Assembly: GCF_010731615.1 (NCBI RefSeq) | Contig: NZ_AP022618.1 | Location: forward strand, 248,001 to 312,000 | DNA length: 64,000 bases | Origin: Mycolicibacterium insubricum | GTDB taxonomy: Bacteria; Actinomycetota; Actinomycetes; Mycobacteriales; Mycobacteriaceae | Reading direction: 5' to 3' | Shown here: piece after piece, positions 53,565-64,000 of the stretch | Layout of the letters: each line of letters begins with the position of its first letter | Position numbering within the stretch: the stretch's first letter is position 1 | Translations under genes and position numbers: made by a program | Notes under the pieces: generated by a model | Seen by the model: only the letters and a program-made list of their open reading frames with translations | Databases searched by the model: none | What the model was told of the DNA's origin: nothing

Positions 53565-55637
53565 CTACTTCTCGGCGGTCACCTTGGCTTTCGGCTTCGG
53601 CTTGAGGGCTGCGGCGGCACGGTCGCCCTGCGCCCGGGCCTCGCCGATCGTGTGCCGGACCGCCTCCCGGGCCTCGGCGCCGGCCGCGTTGAGGTTCGTA
53701 CGGACCGTCGTCAAGGCATCCTTGACCGGAGTCTTGCGGGCCGAGCTCCCGGTGCTCAGCTGGAGCTTGTTTCCGGTGAGCTGGGTCAGACCGTTCTTGG
53801 TCGGCACCAGCGCCGTCAGTTCCTTGATGAGCTTGCCGTTGCCGAGCGACCCGGCGGCCAGTGTCGGGGTGCCGGCCCTGGCGAGCGACTGGGTCTGCGT
53901 CGCCGGCGCCAGCGGCGACGAGCCGCCACCGGTGGTGATCAGGCCGTCGTTCCAGGCCTTCGTGACACCCGCCTGCAGCGACTTGATCAGATTGCCCGGG
54001 AGGTCGCGCACATTGACGTTCTTCGGCAACGAGCCGAACGGGGTGACTTCGTTGCCCTTGTTCAGGGTGCGGTCGTAGGTGCTGGTTGCCGGATTCCACT
54101 CAACGTCGGTGTACCCCAGGTTGACCAGCGACTCCGTTACCGGTTGCAGCGCGGTGACCAGCGGGTTGTTGAGCCTCACGCCGGTGGAGCTGAGCAGCAG
54201 GTTCGCCCCGACGGTGGGAAGTGCGAGAGGTTCCAGCAGGGGCAGGGTGCTAACAGGGAGTGTCACGTACATGTTCGCGGGGATGTTATCGACATTGGGA
54301 TGGTCGATGTCGACCCCGGTCTCGTCCTCGATCACCTGGCGCAGATTGGTATCGACGCCTCGCAGATACGTCGGGAGGAGCGTCGCGGCAACGGTGTTGG
54401 CGAGCGAGACCGGGTTCAGCCAGGCCGGGAAGTCCGAGAGTGGGTTGTACTCGACGGTCGCGTCGACCTTGATGGGGGTGATGCTGTTATCGGTGAGGCT
54501 GATGCCGGTGCCGGCTTGATCGCGGGTGATGGTGTTGATACCGGCGAGCGCGGCCAGCGGATATAACCGGGCGAATAGCCCGCCGTTGGCCCGGCCCGGG
54601 TTGGCCAACAGGACCGAGGCCAGGATCGTCGCCGTCGGGTCGCCGGTACCTGCCAGGGCGGCGTCGAGGATCTGCGGGTAGGCCTCACCCGCCGCGAAGG
54701 CGCCCAGGCCCATTCCGACGACCACCGGGACCTTGACATCCATCGAGTTGATGCCCGCCACCGAGAGGGTTGCCGCCGCCGCAGTAAGCGATAGCTTCAA
54801 GGCCTGGTTGGGGACGATGGGTCGCGACGGGATCTTGCTGTTGAGTTTGTTGACCACCTCGACCGGGTTCACATTCAGCGCCTCGGTGGCGTTCGCCGCC
54901 TCGGCGATGGCATCGGGGAACATCGACGACCACCCGGCGTCGACGCCCAGGAACTTGCCGAGGGTGAACAGCGGGCCGGAAGTGACGATGTTGAGACCGG
55001 GCGATCCCCCGCTGATGTTCAGCGGATCGGTCAGGCTGAAGTTGATCAGCTGCAGCAGTTGCCCAACGGTGGTGATGTCGGCGGCTCTGAGGAATGGCGC
55101 CACCAGTGTCGCCAGCGCCCGGGCGCTCTCGGGCAGCGGCATGTCCGTTACCGCGCTGGTGAGAACGGCGCCAAGGATGTCACTGATTGCAGTGTTCGGG
55201 TCCAGCCCGAATGCCTCCCACACCGGCCCGAGGTTGACCGTCCCGGGGACGACATTCGCTCCGGCTACGCCTACCTTCTGGACCACATTGGCAACCTGGC
55301 GGCCCAGTCCTAACGTCAGATCGGGGATATCCGCAGGGTCCGAGGCGGTACCCGACAGGGGCAACTGCGCCAACGGCATCTGCTCGAACCCGTCGCCGGG
55401 GTCGACGACGGATTGGTTGGTGTAGGCGGCCTGCTTCCACCGATCGATCAACCCGCCCAGGGTGTCCTGCAGGGCCGCGAGCTGGACCTCGGCGTTGCGC
55501 TGGGCCGCCACCGCGGGCGAGGTGACGGCGGCGTTGGCGACCGGGGCGCCGAGACCGGCGGTGAGTGCGGTGGCGGTGACGACGGCCGCCGCCGCGGTAC
55601 TGAGGTTCCGGGCCAACTGCCGACGCGTGCGCCTCAT
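53565..55637 (-). CDS. secreted protein with a PE-PPE-like C-terminal domain
   Basis: 690 residues. The N-terminus is a signal peptide (ARNLSTAAAAVVTATALTAG, cut near NA-A) and not a PE or PPE domain. The centre is low in charge and rich in Ala/Leu/Val. The part around ADFPAWLNPVSLANTVAATL-like SDFPAWLNPVSLANTV, then TLPVSTLPLLEPL and SLVNLGYTDVEWNP, resembles the alpha/beta-hydrolase-type PE-PPE domain, but the catalytic serine is not obvious. The tail is Lys/Ala-rich (KPKPKAKV). I would call it a PE-PPE-domain-like secreted protein; the activity is unknown. Confidence 0.7.
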   Translation of the reverse strand: MRRTRRQLARNLSTAAAAVVTATALTAGLGAPVANAAVTSPAVAAQRNAEVQLAALQDTLGGLIDRWKQAAYTNQSVVDPGDGFEQMPLAQLPLSGTASDPADIPDLTLGLGRQVANVVQKVGVAGANVVPGTVNLGPVWEAFGLDPNTAISDILGAVLTSAVTDMPLPESARALATLVAPFLRAADITTVGQLLQLINFSLTDPLNISGGSPGLNIVTSGPLFTLGKFLGVDAGWSSMFPDAIAEAANATEALNVNPVEVVNKLNSKIPSRPIVPNQALKLSLTAAAATLSVAGINSMDVKVPVVVGMGLGAFAAGEAYPQILDAALAGTGDPTATILASVLLANPGRANGGLFARLYPLAALAGINTITRDQAGTGISLTDNSITPIKVDATVEYNPLSDFPAWLNPVSLANTVAATLLPTYLRGVDTNLRQVIEDETGVDIDHPNVDNIPANMYVTLPVSTLPLLEPLALPTVGANLLLSSTGVRLNNPLVTALQPVTESLVNLGYTDVEWNPATSTYDRTLNKGNEVTPFGSLPKNVNVRDLPGNLIKSLQAGVTKAWNDGLITTGGGSSPLAPATQTQSLARAGTPTLAAGSLGNGKLIKELTALVPTKNGLTQLTGNKLQLSTGSSARKTPVKDALTTVRTNLNAAGAEAREAVRHTIGEARAQGDRAAAALKPKPKAKVTAEK

Positions 55638-55741
55638 GGCTCCACCGCTTTCTCAGGTTGATCTCAGGTGATTCTTACGCGGAGACTAGCACTCAGACGT
55701 GAGCAGAGTCACAAAACGGTGTGCCCGTCCCTAGGCGCGAC

Positions 55742-56845
55742 TCAGGAGTAGGGGTGAACCAGGTACTGCAGCACCCGGTAGGGCATCCGATCCCGGGTGG
55801 TGGTGTTCCACTGGCTGACGAACACCCGCATCGACTCCAGCGTCGAACCCGGCGCGAGGTAGCCACCGTAGGGCTGGGCCAGCGCGTTGTCCTCGGGAGC
55901 ACCCAGCGCATCGATGGGGTCGGGCCAGTCGGCGGCGACCACCACGGTGGTGACCGGCGCGGTGCCCAGCCCGGTCGGGTCGGCCGCCACCCTGATCTCC
56001 ATGTTGCCGGTGCTGGAGTTGAAGTAGGACAGCACCGCCTTGCCGTCGATCTGCTTGAAGCTCATCTCGCCGACCAGGTCCGGCCACAGCGGCGGCGGGG
56101 TCTTGCCCCAGCCCGCGGGCGAGTAGCCCTGCCAGCGGGTGCGGTCAGTGAACTGCGCGGGCCGCACCCGGAACAGCCGGACCGGAGCCGACCGGTTGAA
56201 GTTGTTGGCCACGATGTACACCCAGCCGGTCGGCGAATCCGGGGTGGGAACCGGGTCGTAGTAGCCGCTGATCTGCGACATGGTCCCGTCGGCGTACCCG
56301 CCGTCGCGCACCGAGCCGGGCACAGTCGCCCAGCCACCCCGGCCGGCGTCGGCCTTCACCAGCCGCGACGAGCGCGGCGCCAGGTCCTTGGTGGTGGTGA
56401 TCAGCAGATAGTTCTCCCGGTTGATCGACACCACGCCGGCCGGAAGTTGCGATGTCCCTTCAGCTTTCGGATCGGCCAGCAACGGCTTGTCGGTACCGAT
56501 CACCCCGAGGTAGCGCACGCCGCCCGGGGAATCCAGTGAGCTGCGGTCCACCCGGAACGCGACGGGGGCGTGCCAGTTGCCGAATCCAACGCCCTGTCCG
56601 GCGAAGCTGTCCCCGCAGATCTGCAGCAGTTCGGTTGGGAAATCCATGAACTCGCACAGATCGGTGGCGCCCACGTTGTAGTCACGGGTGGCGGTGCCGG
56701 TCCCGGCGATCGCCGCCAGCCGCAGCACCTGCCCGGGTGCGAGGTCGGGCACCGACGGCTCGGCGCGCACCGGGGTGGCGAGCGACGTGGCGGTCAGCAG
56801 CGCAGCCGTCCCCGCGAGCCAGCGCTTCCGCAACCACCGGGGCAT
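55742..56845 (-). CDS. secreted DUF4185 protein (Rv3707c-like)
   Basis: 367 residues with a signal peptide (WLAGTAALLTATSLATPVRA). The DUF4185 beta-propeller-like domain shows GDSFAGQGVGFGNWHAP, LITTTKDLAPRSSR and GYYDPVPTPDSPTGWVYI. This fold is related to sialidase/arabinofuranosidase-like propellers, so a role on envelope polysaccharide is possible but unproved. Synteny with Rv3707c, directly before asd. Separated from asd by 12 bp. Confidence 0.85.
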   Translation of the reverse strand: MPRWLRKRWLAGTAALLTATSLATPVRAEPSVPDLAPGQVLRLAAIAGTGTATRDYNVGATDLCEFMDFPTELLQICGDSFAGQGVGFGNWHAPVAFRVDRSSLDSPGGVRYLGVIGTDKPLLADPKAEGTSQLPAGVVSINRENYLLITTTKDLAPRSSRLVKADAGRGGWATVPGSVRDGGYADGTMSQISGYYDPVPTPDSPTGWVYIVANNFNRSAPVRLFRVRPAQFTDRTRWQGYSPAGWGKTPPPLWPDLVGEMSFKQIDGKAVLSYFNSSTGNMEIRVAADPTGLGTAPVTTVVVAADWPDPIDALGAPEDNALAQPYGGYLAPGSTLESMRVFVSQWNTTTRDRMPYRVLQYLVHPYS

Positions 56846-56857
56846 CGGCGTCGTGGC

Positions 56858-57901
<1,044 letters not shown>

Positions 57902-58420
57902 CTACCTACCCGTCCCCGCGTAGACCACGGCTTCCTCGTCGCCACCGAGGCCGAACGCCTCGTGCAGCACGGCGACCGCACGGTCGAGCTCGGTGTCCTT
58001 GATCAGCACCGAAATCCGGATCTCCGAGGTGGAGATCAGTTCGATGTTGATACCCGCGTCGGCCAGCGACTCACAGAACGTGGCGGTAACGCCCGGGTGG
58101 CTGCGCATGCCCGCGCCGATCAGCGACACCTTGCCGATGTGATCGTCGTAAAGCACGCTGGTGAAACCGATCTCACCCTTGAGCGAGTCGAGCTTCTGCA
58201 CCGCGGTGGCCCCGTTGTCCCGGGCGCAGGTGAAGGTGATGTCGGTCTTGCCGTCCTCCACCTTGGAGATGTTCTGCAGCACCATGTCGATGTTCACGTC
58301 GGCGTCGGCGACGGCGCGGAACACCCGGGCGGCGTAGCCGGGCACGTCGGGCACGCCGACGACGGTGACCTTCGCCTCCCCGCGGTCGTGGGCAACTCCG
58401 GTCAGGATGGCGTCTTCCAT
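57902..58420 (-). CDS. ask: aspartokinase beta chain (internal start)
   Basis: An in-frame ATG at 58420 begins [17 protein letters not shown] and gives 172 residues holding only the two ACT regulatory domains. In Corynebacterium and mycobacteria the beta subunit starts at this place and pairs with alpha as an alpha2-beta2 enzyme. No strong ribosome-binding site is seen, only a weak GAGGACA before it. Confidence 0.6.
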   Translation of the reverse strand: MEDAILTGVAHDRGEAKVTVVGVPDVPGYAARVFRAVADADVNIDMVLQNISKVEDGKTDITFTCARDNGATAVQKLDSLKGEIGFTSVLYDDHIGKVSLIGAGMRSHPGVTATFCESLADAGINIELISTSEIRISVLIKDTELDRAVAVLHEAFGLGGDEEAVVYAGTGR

Positions 58421-59167
58421 GGGGATGTCCTCGATCGATCCGTTGACGATGGTTCCGGGTTTGTCGGTGTACGACGAGCGCACGTGAATCGGCAAGTCGT
58501 AGCGGCGGGCGTACTCGACGCAGCGCAGCATCAGCACCTTGGCGCCGGCCGCGGCCATTTCCAGCATCTCCTCGAAGCTGACGCTGTCCAACCGTCGGGC
58601 GTTGGGGACGATGCGCGGATCGGCGGTGAACACGCCGTCGACGTCGGTGTAGATCTCGCAAACGTCGGCGTTCAATGCGGCGGCGACGGCGACGGCGGTG
58701 GTGTCGGATCCGCCGCGGCCCAGGGTGGTGACGTCCTTGGTGTCCTGGCTGACCCCCTGGAACCCGGCGACCAGCACGATCTGCCCGTCGTCGAGCGCGG
58801 CGCGCAGCCGGCCGGGGTTGACGTCGATGATCTTGGCGTTGCCGTGGGTACCGGTGGTGATGACACCTGCCTGGGACCCGGTGTAGCTGCGGGCCTGGGC
58901 GCCCAGTGACTCGATGGCCATGGCGACCAGTGCGTTGGAGATCCGCTCACCGGCGGTCAGCAGCATGTCCAGCTCGCGGGCCGGCGGCACCGGGCAGACC
59001 TGCTTGGCCAGGTCCATCAGGTCGTCGGTGGTGTCCCCCATCGCCGAGACCACGACGACGACGTCGTTGCCGGCCCTCTTGGTCTCCACGATCCGTTCGG
59101 CCACCCGCCGGATCCGGTCGGCGTCTGACACCGAGGATCCGCCGTATTTCTGCACGACGAGTGCCAC
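57902..59167 (-). CDS. ask: aspartokinase (alpha chain)
   Basis: 421-residue aspartokinase, the length of the mycobacterial enzyme. It phosphorylates aspartate, the first step to DAP/lysine, threonine and methionine. Start GTG 59167 ([18 protein letters not shown]); kinase motif [29 protein letters not shown]; two ACT domains at the C-terminus for feedback control by lysine/threonine. As in other actinobacteria, the same frame also encodes the smaller beta chain from an internal start. Confidence 0.96.
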   Translation of the reverse strand: MALVVQKYGGSSVSDADRIRRVAERIVETKRAGNDVVVVVSAMGDTTDDLMDLAKQVCPVPPARELDMLLTAGERISNALVAMAIESLGAQARSYTGSQAGVITTGTHGNAKIIDVNPGRLRAALDDGQIVLVAGFQGVSQDTKDVTTLGRGGSDTTAVAVAAALNADVCEIYTDVDGVFTADPRIVPNARRLDSVSFEEMLEMAAAGAKVLMLRCVEYARRYDLPIHVRSSYTDKPGTIVNGSIEDIPMEDAILTGVAHDRGEAKVTVVGVPDVPGYAARVFRAVADADVNIDMVLQNISKVEDGKTDITFTCARDNGATAVQKLDSLKGEIGFTSVLYDDHIGKVSLIGAGMRSHPGVTATFCESLADAGINIELISTSEIRISVLIKDTELDRAVAVLHEAFGLGGDEEAVVYAGTGR

Positions 59168-59303
59168 TGACCGACCTTTCACGTTGGGTGCGGGTCCACG
59201 ACCGGACTCAGCCACCAAGGATAAGGCACTCCCATCTGGGCGTTTACTCCCCGTCCGATCGCTGAAACCGCCGGTCACCGCGCCCACCCGGGGCTCCGCG
59301 GGC

Positions 59304-59774
59304 TCAGCCGATGAACGGGATCCGGAATCCGGACGGGGCCGGGCAGAGGCCCTCGAGCTGTTTGGTCTCGTCGAGGATCTGCTGGTTGAGCATGTTGAGC
59401 CGGTAGTACTCGTCCGGCGGTTTCTGGCCCGGGCGCGTGCTCTGCGGCATCAGCGCGTAGCCGGAGGCGAACTGGCTGGCGTAGGTGGACAGCCGGATGG
59501 CGTGTCCGGCCAGCGTCGCGTCGGTGACCTTGCCGGAGCGGTCGGCCAGCCCGTCGGCCCAGGCCCGGTAGTCCGCCTGGGTCGGATTCTCCTGCGCGCC
59601 GATGCGCTTGCCCTCCGAGGCGTTGAACGCCAGCATGTCGCGCACCGGCACGCATTCGGGCGAGGTCTTGTCCCGGAACCACGGCAGCTGGGACACGCCG
59701 ATGATCAACAGCACGATGATCGTCGTCGACCCGGCGAACAACCAGCGCCGATTCGCCCCTCTCAAGAAATCCAC
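59304..59774 (-). CDS. conserved single-pass membrane protein
   Basis: 156 residues from GTG 59774 ([16 protein letters not shown]); the upstream open frame overlaps the leuA leader on the other strand and is not coding. One TM ([19 protein letters not shown]) then an extracellular domain with [14 protein letters not shown] and a C-terminal [16 protein letters not shown]; two cysteines may form a disulfide. Conserved, function unknown to me. Between ask and leuA. Confidence 0.75.
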   Translation of the reverse strand: MDFLRGANRRWLFAGSTTIIVLLIIGVSQLPWFRDKTSPECVPVRDMLAFNASEGKRIGAQENPTQADYRAWADGLADRSGKVTDATLAGHAIRLSTYASQFASGYALMPQSTRPGQKPPDEYYRLNMLNQQILDETKQLEGLCPAPSGFRIPFIG

Positions 59775-59849
59775 GATGTCCCACGATAGCCGCGGCCGTC
59801 CGCTCCCGCCGACGGCGGCGTTTGAGCTGCACGCACCGACAGGAGTAGA

Positions 59850-59900
59850 GTGCCCGATGTGCAGCGTGTGCTCCTCCTCGGGCGCCGCGACGGGGTCTGA
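59850..59900 (+). CDS. candidate leuA leader peptide
   Basis: A 16-codon frame GTG...TGA, with AGGAG at 59841-59845. It encodes VPDVQRVLLLGRRDGV, with three consecutive leucine codons (CTC CTC CTC, 59871-59879). It ends 76 bp before the leuA start. Leu-rich leader peptides before leuA are known from actinobacterial attenuators, so this is probably the leucine sensor. It is too short to identify by homology. Confidence 0.65.
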   Translation: MPDVQRVLLLGRRDGV

Positions 59901-59944
59901 TCCAGACTGGCCTCCCGTCGCGGGTCTTCGCGATGTGCCGGTCT
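59895..59944 (+). promoter_or_regulatory. competing hairpins in the leuA 5' region (attenuator candidate)
   Basis: GTCTG (59895-59899) can pair with CAGAC (59903-59907), covering the leader stop. AGACTGG (59904-59910), which shares bases with that hairpin, can instead pair with CCGGTCT (59938-59944, one G-T pair). The two cannot form together, so the ribosome position on the leader could choose between them. No T-run follows, so the effect may be on Rho-dependent ending or on leuA translation. Confidence 0.5.
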
Positions 59945-59946
59945 GA

Positions 59947-61849
<1,903 letters not shown>

Positions 61850-61950
61850 GACAGCAACGCACCGATTGCTACCCACCGGTAGGGTTTCCGGATGAGGGGG
61901 CGTCACACCTGGGCCGACACCGTCGTGCCGGGCGCTTTCAAGGAGTGAAC

Positions 61951-62349
61951 ATGCACATGGAGATCGACTGGCAGAGCATCGGGGGTCTGCTCTGGTACAC
62001 GATCATGATCTTCGCGTTCGTCGCGTACCTGATCATCCTGTTCCAGATCATCACCGACCTGTTCTGGCGCGACCACACCACCTCCGGCTGGGTGAAGGCG
62101 ATCTGGACGGTGTTCCTGATCGTCTTCCCGTTCCTCACGGCGCTGGTGTACCTGGTCGCTCGCGGCAATGGCATGGCGCAGCGCGCCCGGGATGCCGCGC
62201 TCGCCGCGAAGGCGGAGACCGACAGCTACATCCGCGAGGCCGCAGGCCGTTCGCCGGCCCAGGAGATCGCCGACGCCAAGGCGCTGCTGGAGGCCGGGGC
62301 TATCACTCAGGCCGAGTTCGACTCGCTGAAGGCCAAGGCCCTGGCCTGA
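61951..62349 (+). CDS. small membrane protein with PLDc_N-like and SHOCT domains
   Basis: 132 residues from ATG 61951, 5 nt after AGGAG; an ATG at 61957 is also possible. Two TM segments (LLWYTIMIFAFVAYLIILFQI and AIWTVFLIVFPFLTALVYLV) match the phospholipase-D N-terminal membrane domain (PLDc_N). The C-terminal AQEIADAKALLEAGAITQAEFDSLK is a SHOCT motif, a short oligomerisation element. Function unknown. Next is the hairpin array at 62417. Confidence 0.8.
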   Translation: MHMEIDWQSIGGLLWYTIMIFAFVAYLIILFQIITDLFWRDHTTSGWVKAIWTVFLIVFPFLTALVYLVARGNGMAQRARDAALAAKAETDSYIREAAGRSPAQEIADAKALLEAGAITQAEFDSLKAKALA

Positions 62350-62416
62350 CCTTTCGACGGTACGACGGCGCCCGGCAAGATCCGTTCCTGCCGGGCGTCG
62401 TCGTCTGTTTGTGAAG

Positions 62417-62628
62417 GTCAGCCGGTGTTGTTTTCGGCTGACCTTTTCCTCGCGCGCCCGTTCCTCGCGCGCTCGTTCCTCGCTTGCTCGTCGAGTCAGC
62501 CGGTGTTGTTTTCGGCTGACCTTTTCCTCGCGCGCTCGTTCCTCGCTTGCTCGTCGAGTCAGCCGGTGTTGTTTTCGGCTGACCTTTTCCTCGCGCGCCC
62601 GTTCCTCGCTTGCTCGTCGAGTCAGCCG
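62417..62628. repeat. tandem array of terminator-like hairpins
   Basis: GTCAGCCG ... CGGCTGAC (8-bp perfect stem, 10-nt loop) followed by CTTTTCC occurs three times, starting at 62417, 62495 and 62558, with the left arm of a fourth at 62621. Periods are 78, 63 and 63 bp; the first unit has 15 bp more. Between them lie GTTCCTCGC repeats. It separates two convergent genes and the last copy contains the stop codon of the MpaB-type gene, so it may terminate in both directions. Confidence 0.85.
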
Positions 62629-63734
62629 GCTCGGGTCCCGATGAACTGCTCGGACTCGATCAGGCCCTCGTCGCTGGGCGCGAGCCCCTCCCCGAAGACC
62701 CGCTTCTCCTGCTTGGCGCGCAGTTCCTTGTGCGCCTCGGCGGGAATGTCGTAGCCGTAGCGGGCCTGCGCCTCGCGCGGGGTCATGATGACCTCGGACT
62801 GCGCGGGAATCCCGAGGATGGCGTGCGCGGCGACCGGCACCGTCGTCGGGACCATGTACTCGGCGATCCGCATGAACAGGGCCTTGTTCGAGTACACCGC
62901 GCGCAACAGGGTACGCAGCGACACCTGCAGGATCCCGTCGACCAGCCTGCTCTGGGACAGGCCGAACATCTTGCGGATGTAGGGCGGGTAGGTGGAGATC
63001 ACGGCCCGGCGCAGCACGCCGGTGATCAGGTCGCGCAGCGGATGCGACCAGCGCGGCATGTCGGCGGGCATGACGAACTTGGACTCCAGGATGAAGTCGG
63101 TCATGTCCTGCGCCATCTCCGAGGCGGCGATCTTCGGGCGCCAGGACTCGAAGAAGGCCCGCACCTCCTCGCGGCTGCGCGGGACGTCCTCGACGGTGAT
63201 GGTCTGCAGCTCAGCGGCCCGGGCACATTCGGCCCAGTACTGCAGCTCCTCGGCCTCTGTCAGCTTGCCGCCGCCGAACAGCTCGTAGCTGTAGAGGATC
63301 GAGTGCCAGGCGGTGACGTGGATCCACAACTGCGACGCCGGGTCGTTGGCGTCGTAGTGGCCGCCGGTGACCGGGTCGGTGCCGATCGCCTTGGAGTGCA
63401 CCTTGACCAGGACGTCAGCGGCCTTGGTGGCGGTCGCGGTATCGCCGAAGGCGGCCAGGGCGAAGTAGCGCATGGTGCGCTCGTAGCGCGTGCGGGTGCG
63501 GTACCGGACGTCGCCGGTGCCCTCGACGGCGGCGTTGAGGTTGGGGTCGAGCTGCTCGATGGTGACCGCCCGGGTGAATCCGATCACCACCGAGCTGGGG
63601 TAGCCCCACACCCGCCAGGCCACCGAGTCCGGTCCGAAGAATCCGTTGTCGGCCGGGGCCTGGTAGTTGTCCCGGTAGTGGGTCACCGCGTCGAACGACT
63701 TCAGCTTGGCGATCTCACGTGTCAGTTTCGGCAT
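62622..63734 (-). CDS. MpaB-family (DUF2236) oxygenase-like protein
   Basis: 370-residue DUF2236/MpaB-type protein, a group related to latex-clearing heme oxygenases and the mycophenolic-acid enzyme MpaB. It shows GPDSVAWRVWGYPSSVVIGF, VKVHSKAIGTDPVTGGHYDA and SQLWIHVTAWHSILYSY, the histidines of which are candidate heme ligands. Start ATG 63734, overlapping the upstream TetR gene by 13 bp, so the two are one operon. The substrate is unknown. Its stop lies within the last hairpin repeat. Confidence 0.85.
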   Translation of the reverse strand: MPKLTREIAKLKSFDAVTHYRDNYQAPADNGFFGPDSVAWRVWGYPSSVVIGFTRAVTIEQLDPNLNAAVEGTGDVRYRTRTRYERTMRYFALAAFGDTATATKAADVLVKVHSKAIGTDPVTGGHYDANDPASQLWIHVTAWHSILYSYELFGGGKLTEAEELQYWAECARAAELQTITVEDVPRSREEVRAFFESWRPKIAASEMAQDMTDFILESKFVMPADMPRWSHPLRDLITGVLRRAVISTYPPYIRKMFGLSQSRLVDGILQVSLRTLLRAVYSNKALFMRIAEYMVPTTVPVAAHAILGIPAQSEVIMTPREAQARYGYDIPAEAHKELRAKQEKRVFGEGLAPSDEGLIESEQFIGTRAG

Positions 63735-64000
63735 TCGTCTTGACCTTCCATTGGGGAATTCGAATCGGAGGCACCCGGTTGCGCGGCGGTACCTTTGCCG
63801 CGCACGTCGCGCAGCAGCGGCAACGCCACCCGCAGCATCGAGTCGACACTGTCCTCGGTCGAGGGGCTGGGCAGGATCGCGTGGCTGATCATCATCCGGA
63901 CCATGGTGTCGGAGTAGGCGCGGACGTCCTCGGGCTGCGCACCGGGCAGCGCCGCGCGGATGATCGACGCCATCTCGTCGACGGAGTGTTTGAGCAGCCG
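63722..64000 (-). CDS. TetR-family regulator, C-terminal part (runs off the window)
   Basis: The last 92 codons of a gene that starts beyond 64000. The visible part (RLLKHSVDEMASIIRAALPG, then YSDTMVRMMISHAILPSPS) is a helical ligand domain of TetR type, and the gene overlaps the MpaB-type gene by 13 bp, a usual regulator-oxygenase pairing. The DNA-binding domain is outside, so the family call is by pattern and context. Confidence 0.65.
   Translation of the reverse strand, partial: RLLKHSVDEMASIIRAALPGAQPEDVRAYSDTMVRMMISHAILPSPSTEDSVDSMLRVALPLLRDVRGKGTAAQPGASDSNSPMEGQDECRN

Noticed and set aside
62411..62644. Repetitive small frames with SSRARSSLARRVSR units
   Set aside because: They translate the hairpin repeat array and have no other support. 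The repeats were also considered as a CRISPR array, but units carry no unique spacers and form terminator-like hairpins.

Overview
The window is high-GC actinobacterial DNA, and its gene order points to a mycobacterium (fast-grower/Mycolicibacterium-like; species not identifiable by reading). Pointers are an accD-accA-fadE operon resembling accD2-accA2-fadE12 of M. tuberculosis, an MmpL transporter, a block collinear with Rv3688c-Rv3696c (YqeY, membrane proteins, moxR2, DUF58, SpoIIM-like, RDD, glpK) and a block collinear with Rv3699 and Rv3705c-Rv3710 (secreted sensor-domain protein, DUF4185, asd, ask, leuA). Locus comparisons are from memory, not from a search.

Layout. 1-5.05 kb: acyl-CoA carboxylase/dehydrogenase/ligase operon. 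5.2-6.85 kb: an IS1380-family element with terminal inverted repeats, a 5-bp target duplication and a frameshifted transposase. 7.2-14.7 kb: an accessory catabolic block (PucR regulator, alpha/beta hydrolase, thioesterase, TetR, thiolase-like protein, zinc dehydrogenase, carboxymuconolactone decarboxylase-like protein). 14.66-15.93 kb: an IS3-family element with near-perfect ends. 15.9-22.5 kb: a membrane protein, a PF10118-type protein, two TetR genes and an MmpL exporter. 22.7-23.9 kb: a class II Fic protein under an array of repeated operator-like sites. At about 24.2 kb lies the 3' half of a tRNA-Pro(CGG) gene, a typical scar of tRNA-targeted integration, so the accessory region probably ends here.

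24.4-33.8 kb: NamZ-type muramidase (DUF1343), a PadR regulator divergent from an ABC-2-like membrane protein, a Tat-exported DUF1906 protein, a two-gene DNA methyltransferase/putative restriction module, and TetR plus MFS efflux genes. 33.9-42.8 kb: the conserved MoxR-DUF58-DUF4129-DUF4350 membrane cluster. 42.8-51.7 kb: antiporter, PadR, glpK, methyltransferases, a large LuxR-type ATPase regulator and bluB. 51.7-64 kb: secreted proteins, the aspartate pathway (asd-ask), leuA with a candidate leader-peptide attenuator, a small membrane protein, and an MpaB-family oxygenase overlapping a TetR gene that runs off the window.

The most notable signals are the leuA leader with three consecutive Leu codons and competing hairpins, the four-site operator array before fic, the tRNA-Pro remnant, the methyltransferase/nuclease pair, the apparent absence of the ergothioneine genes from the place they occupy in M. 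tuberculosis, and palindromic GCGAGCxxAGCGAG-type repeats sitting on gene ends.
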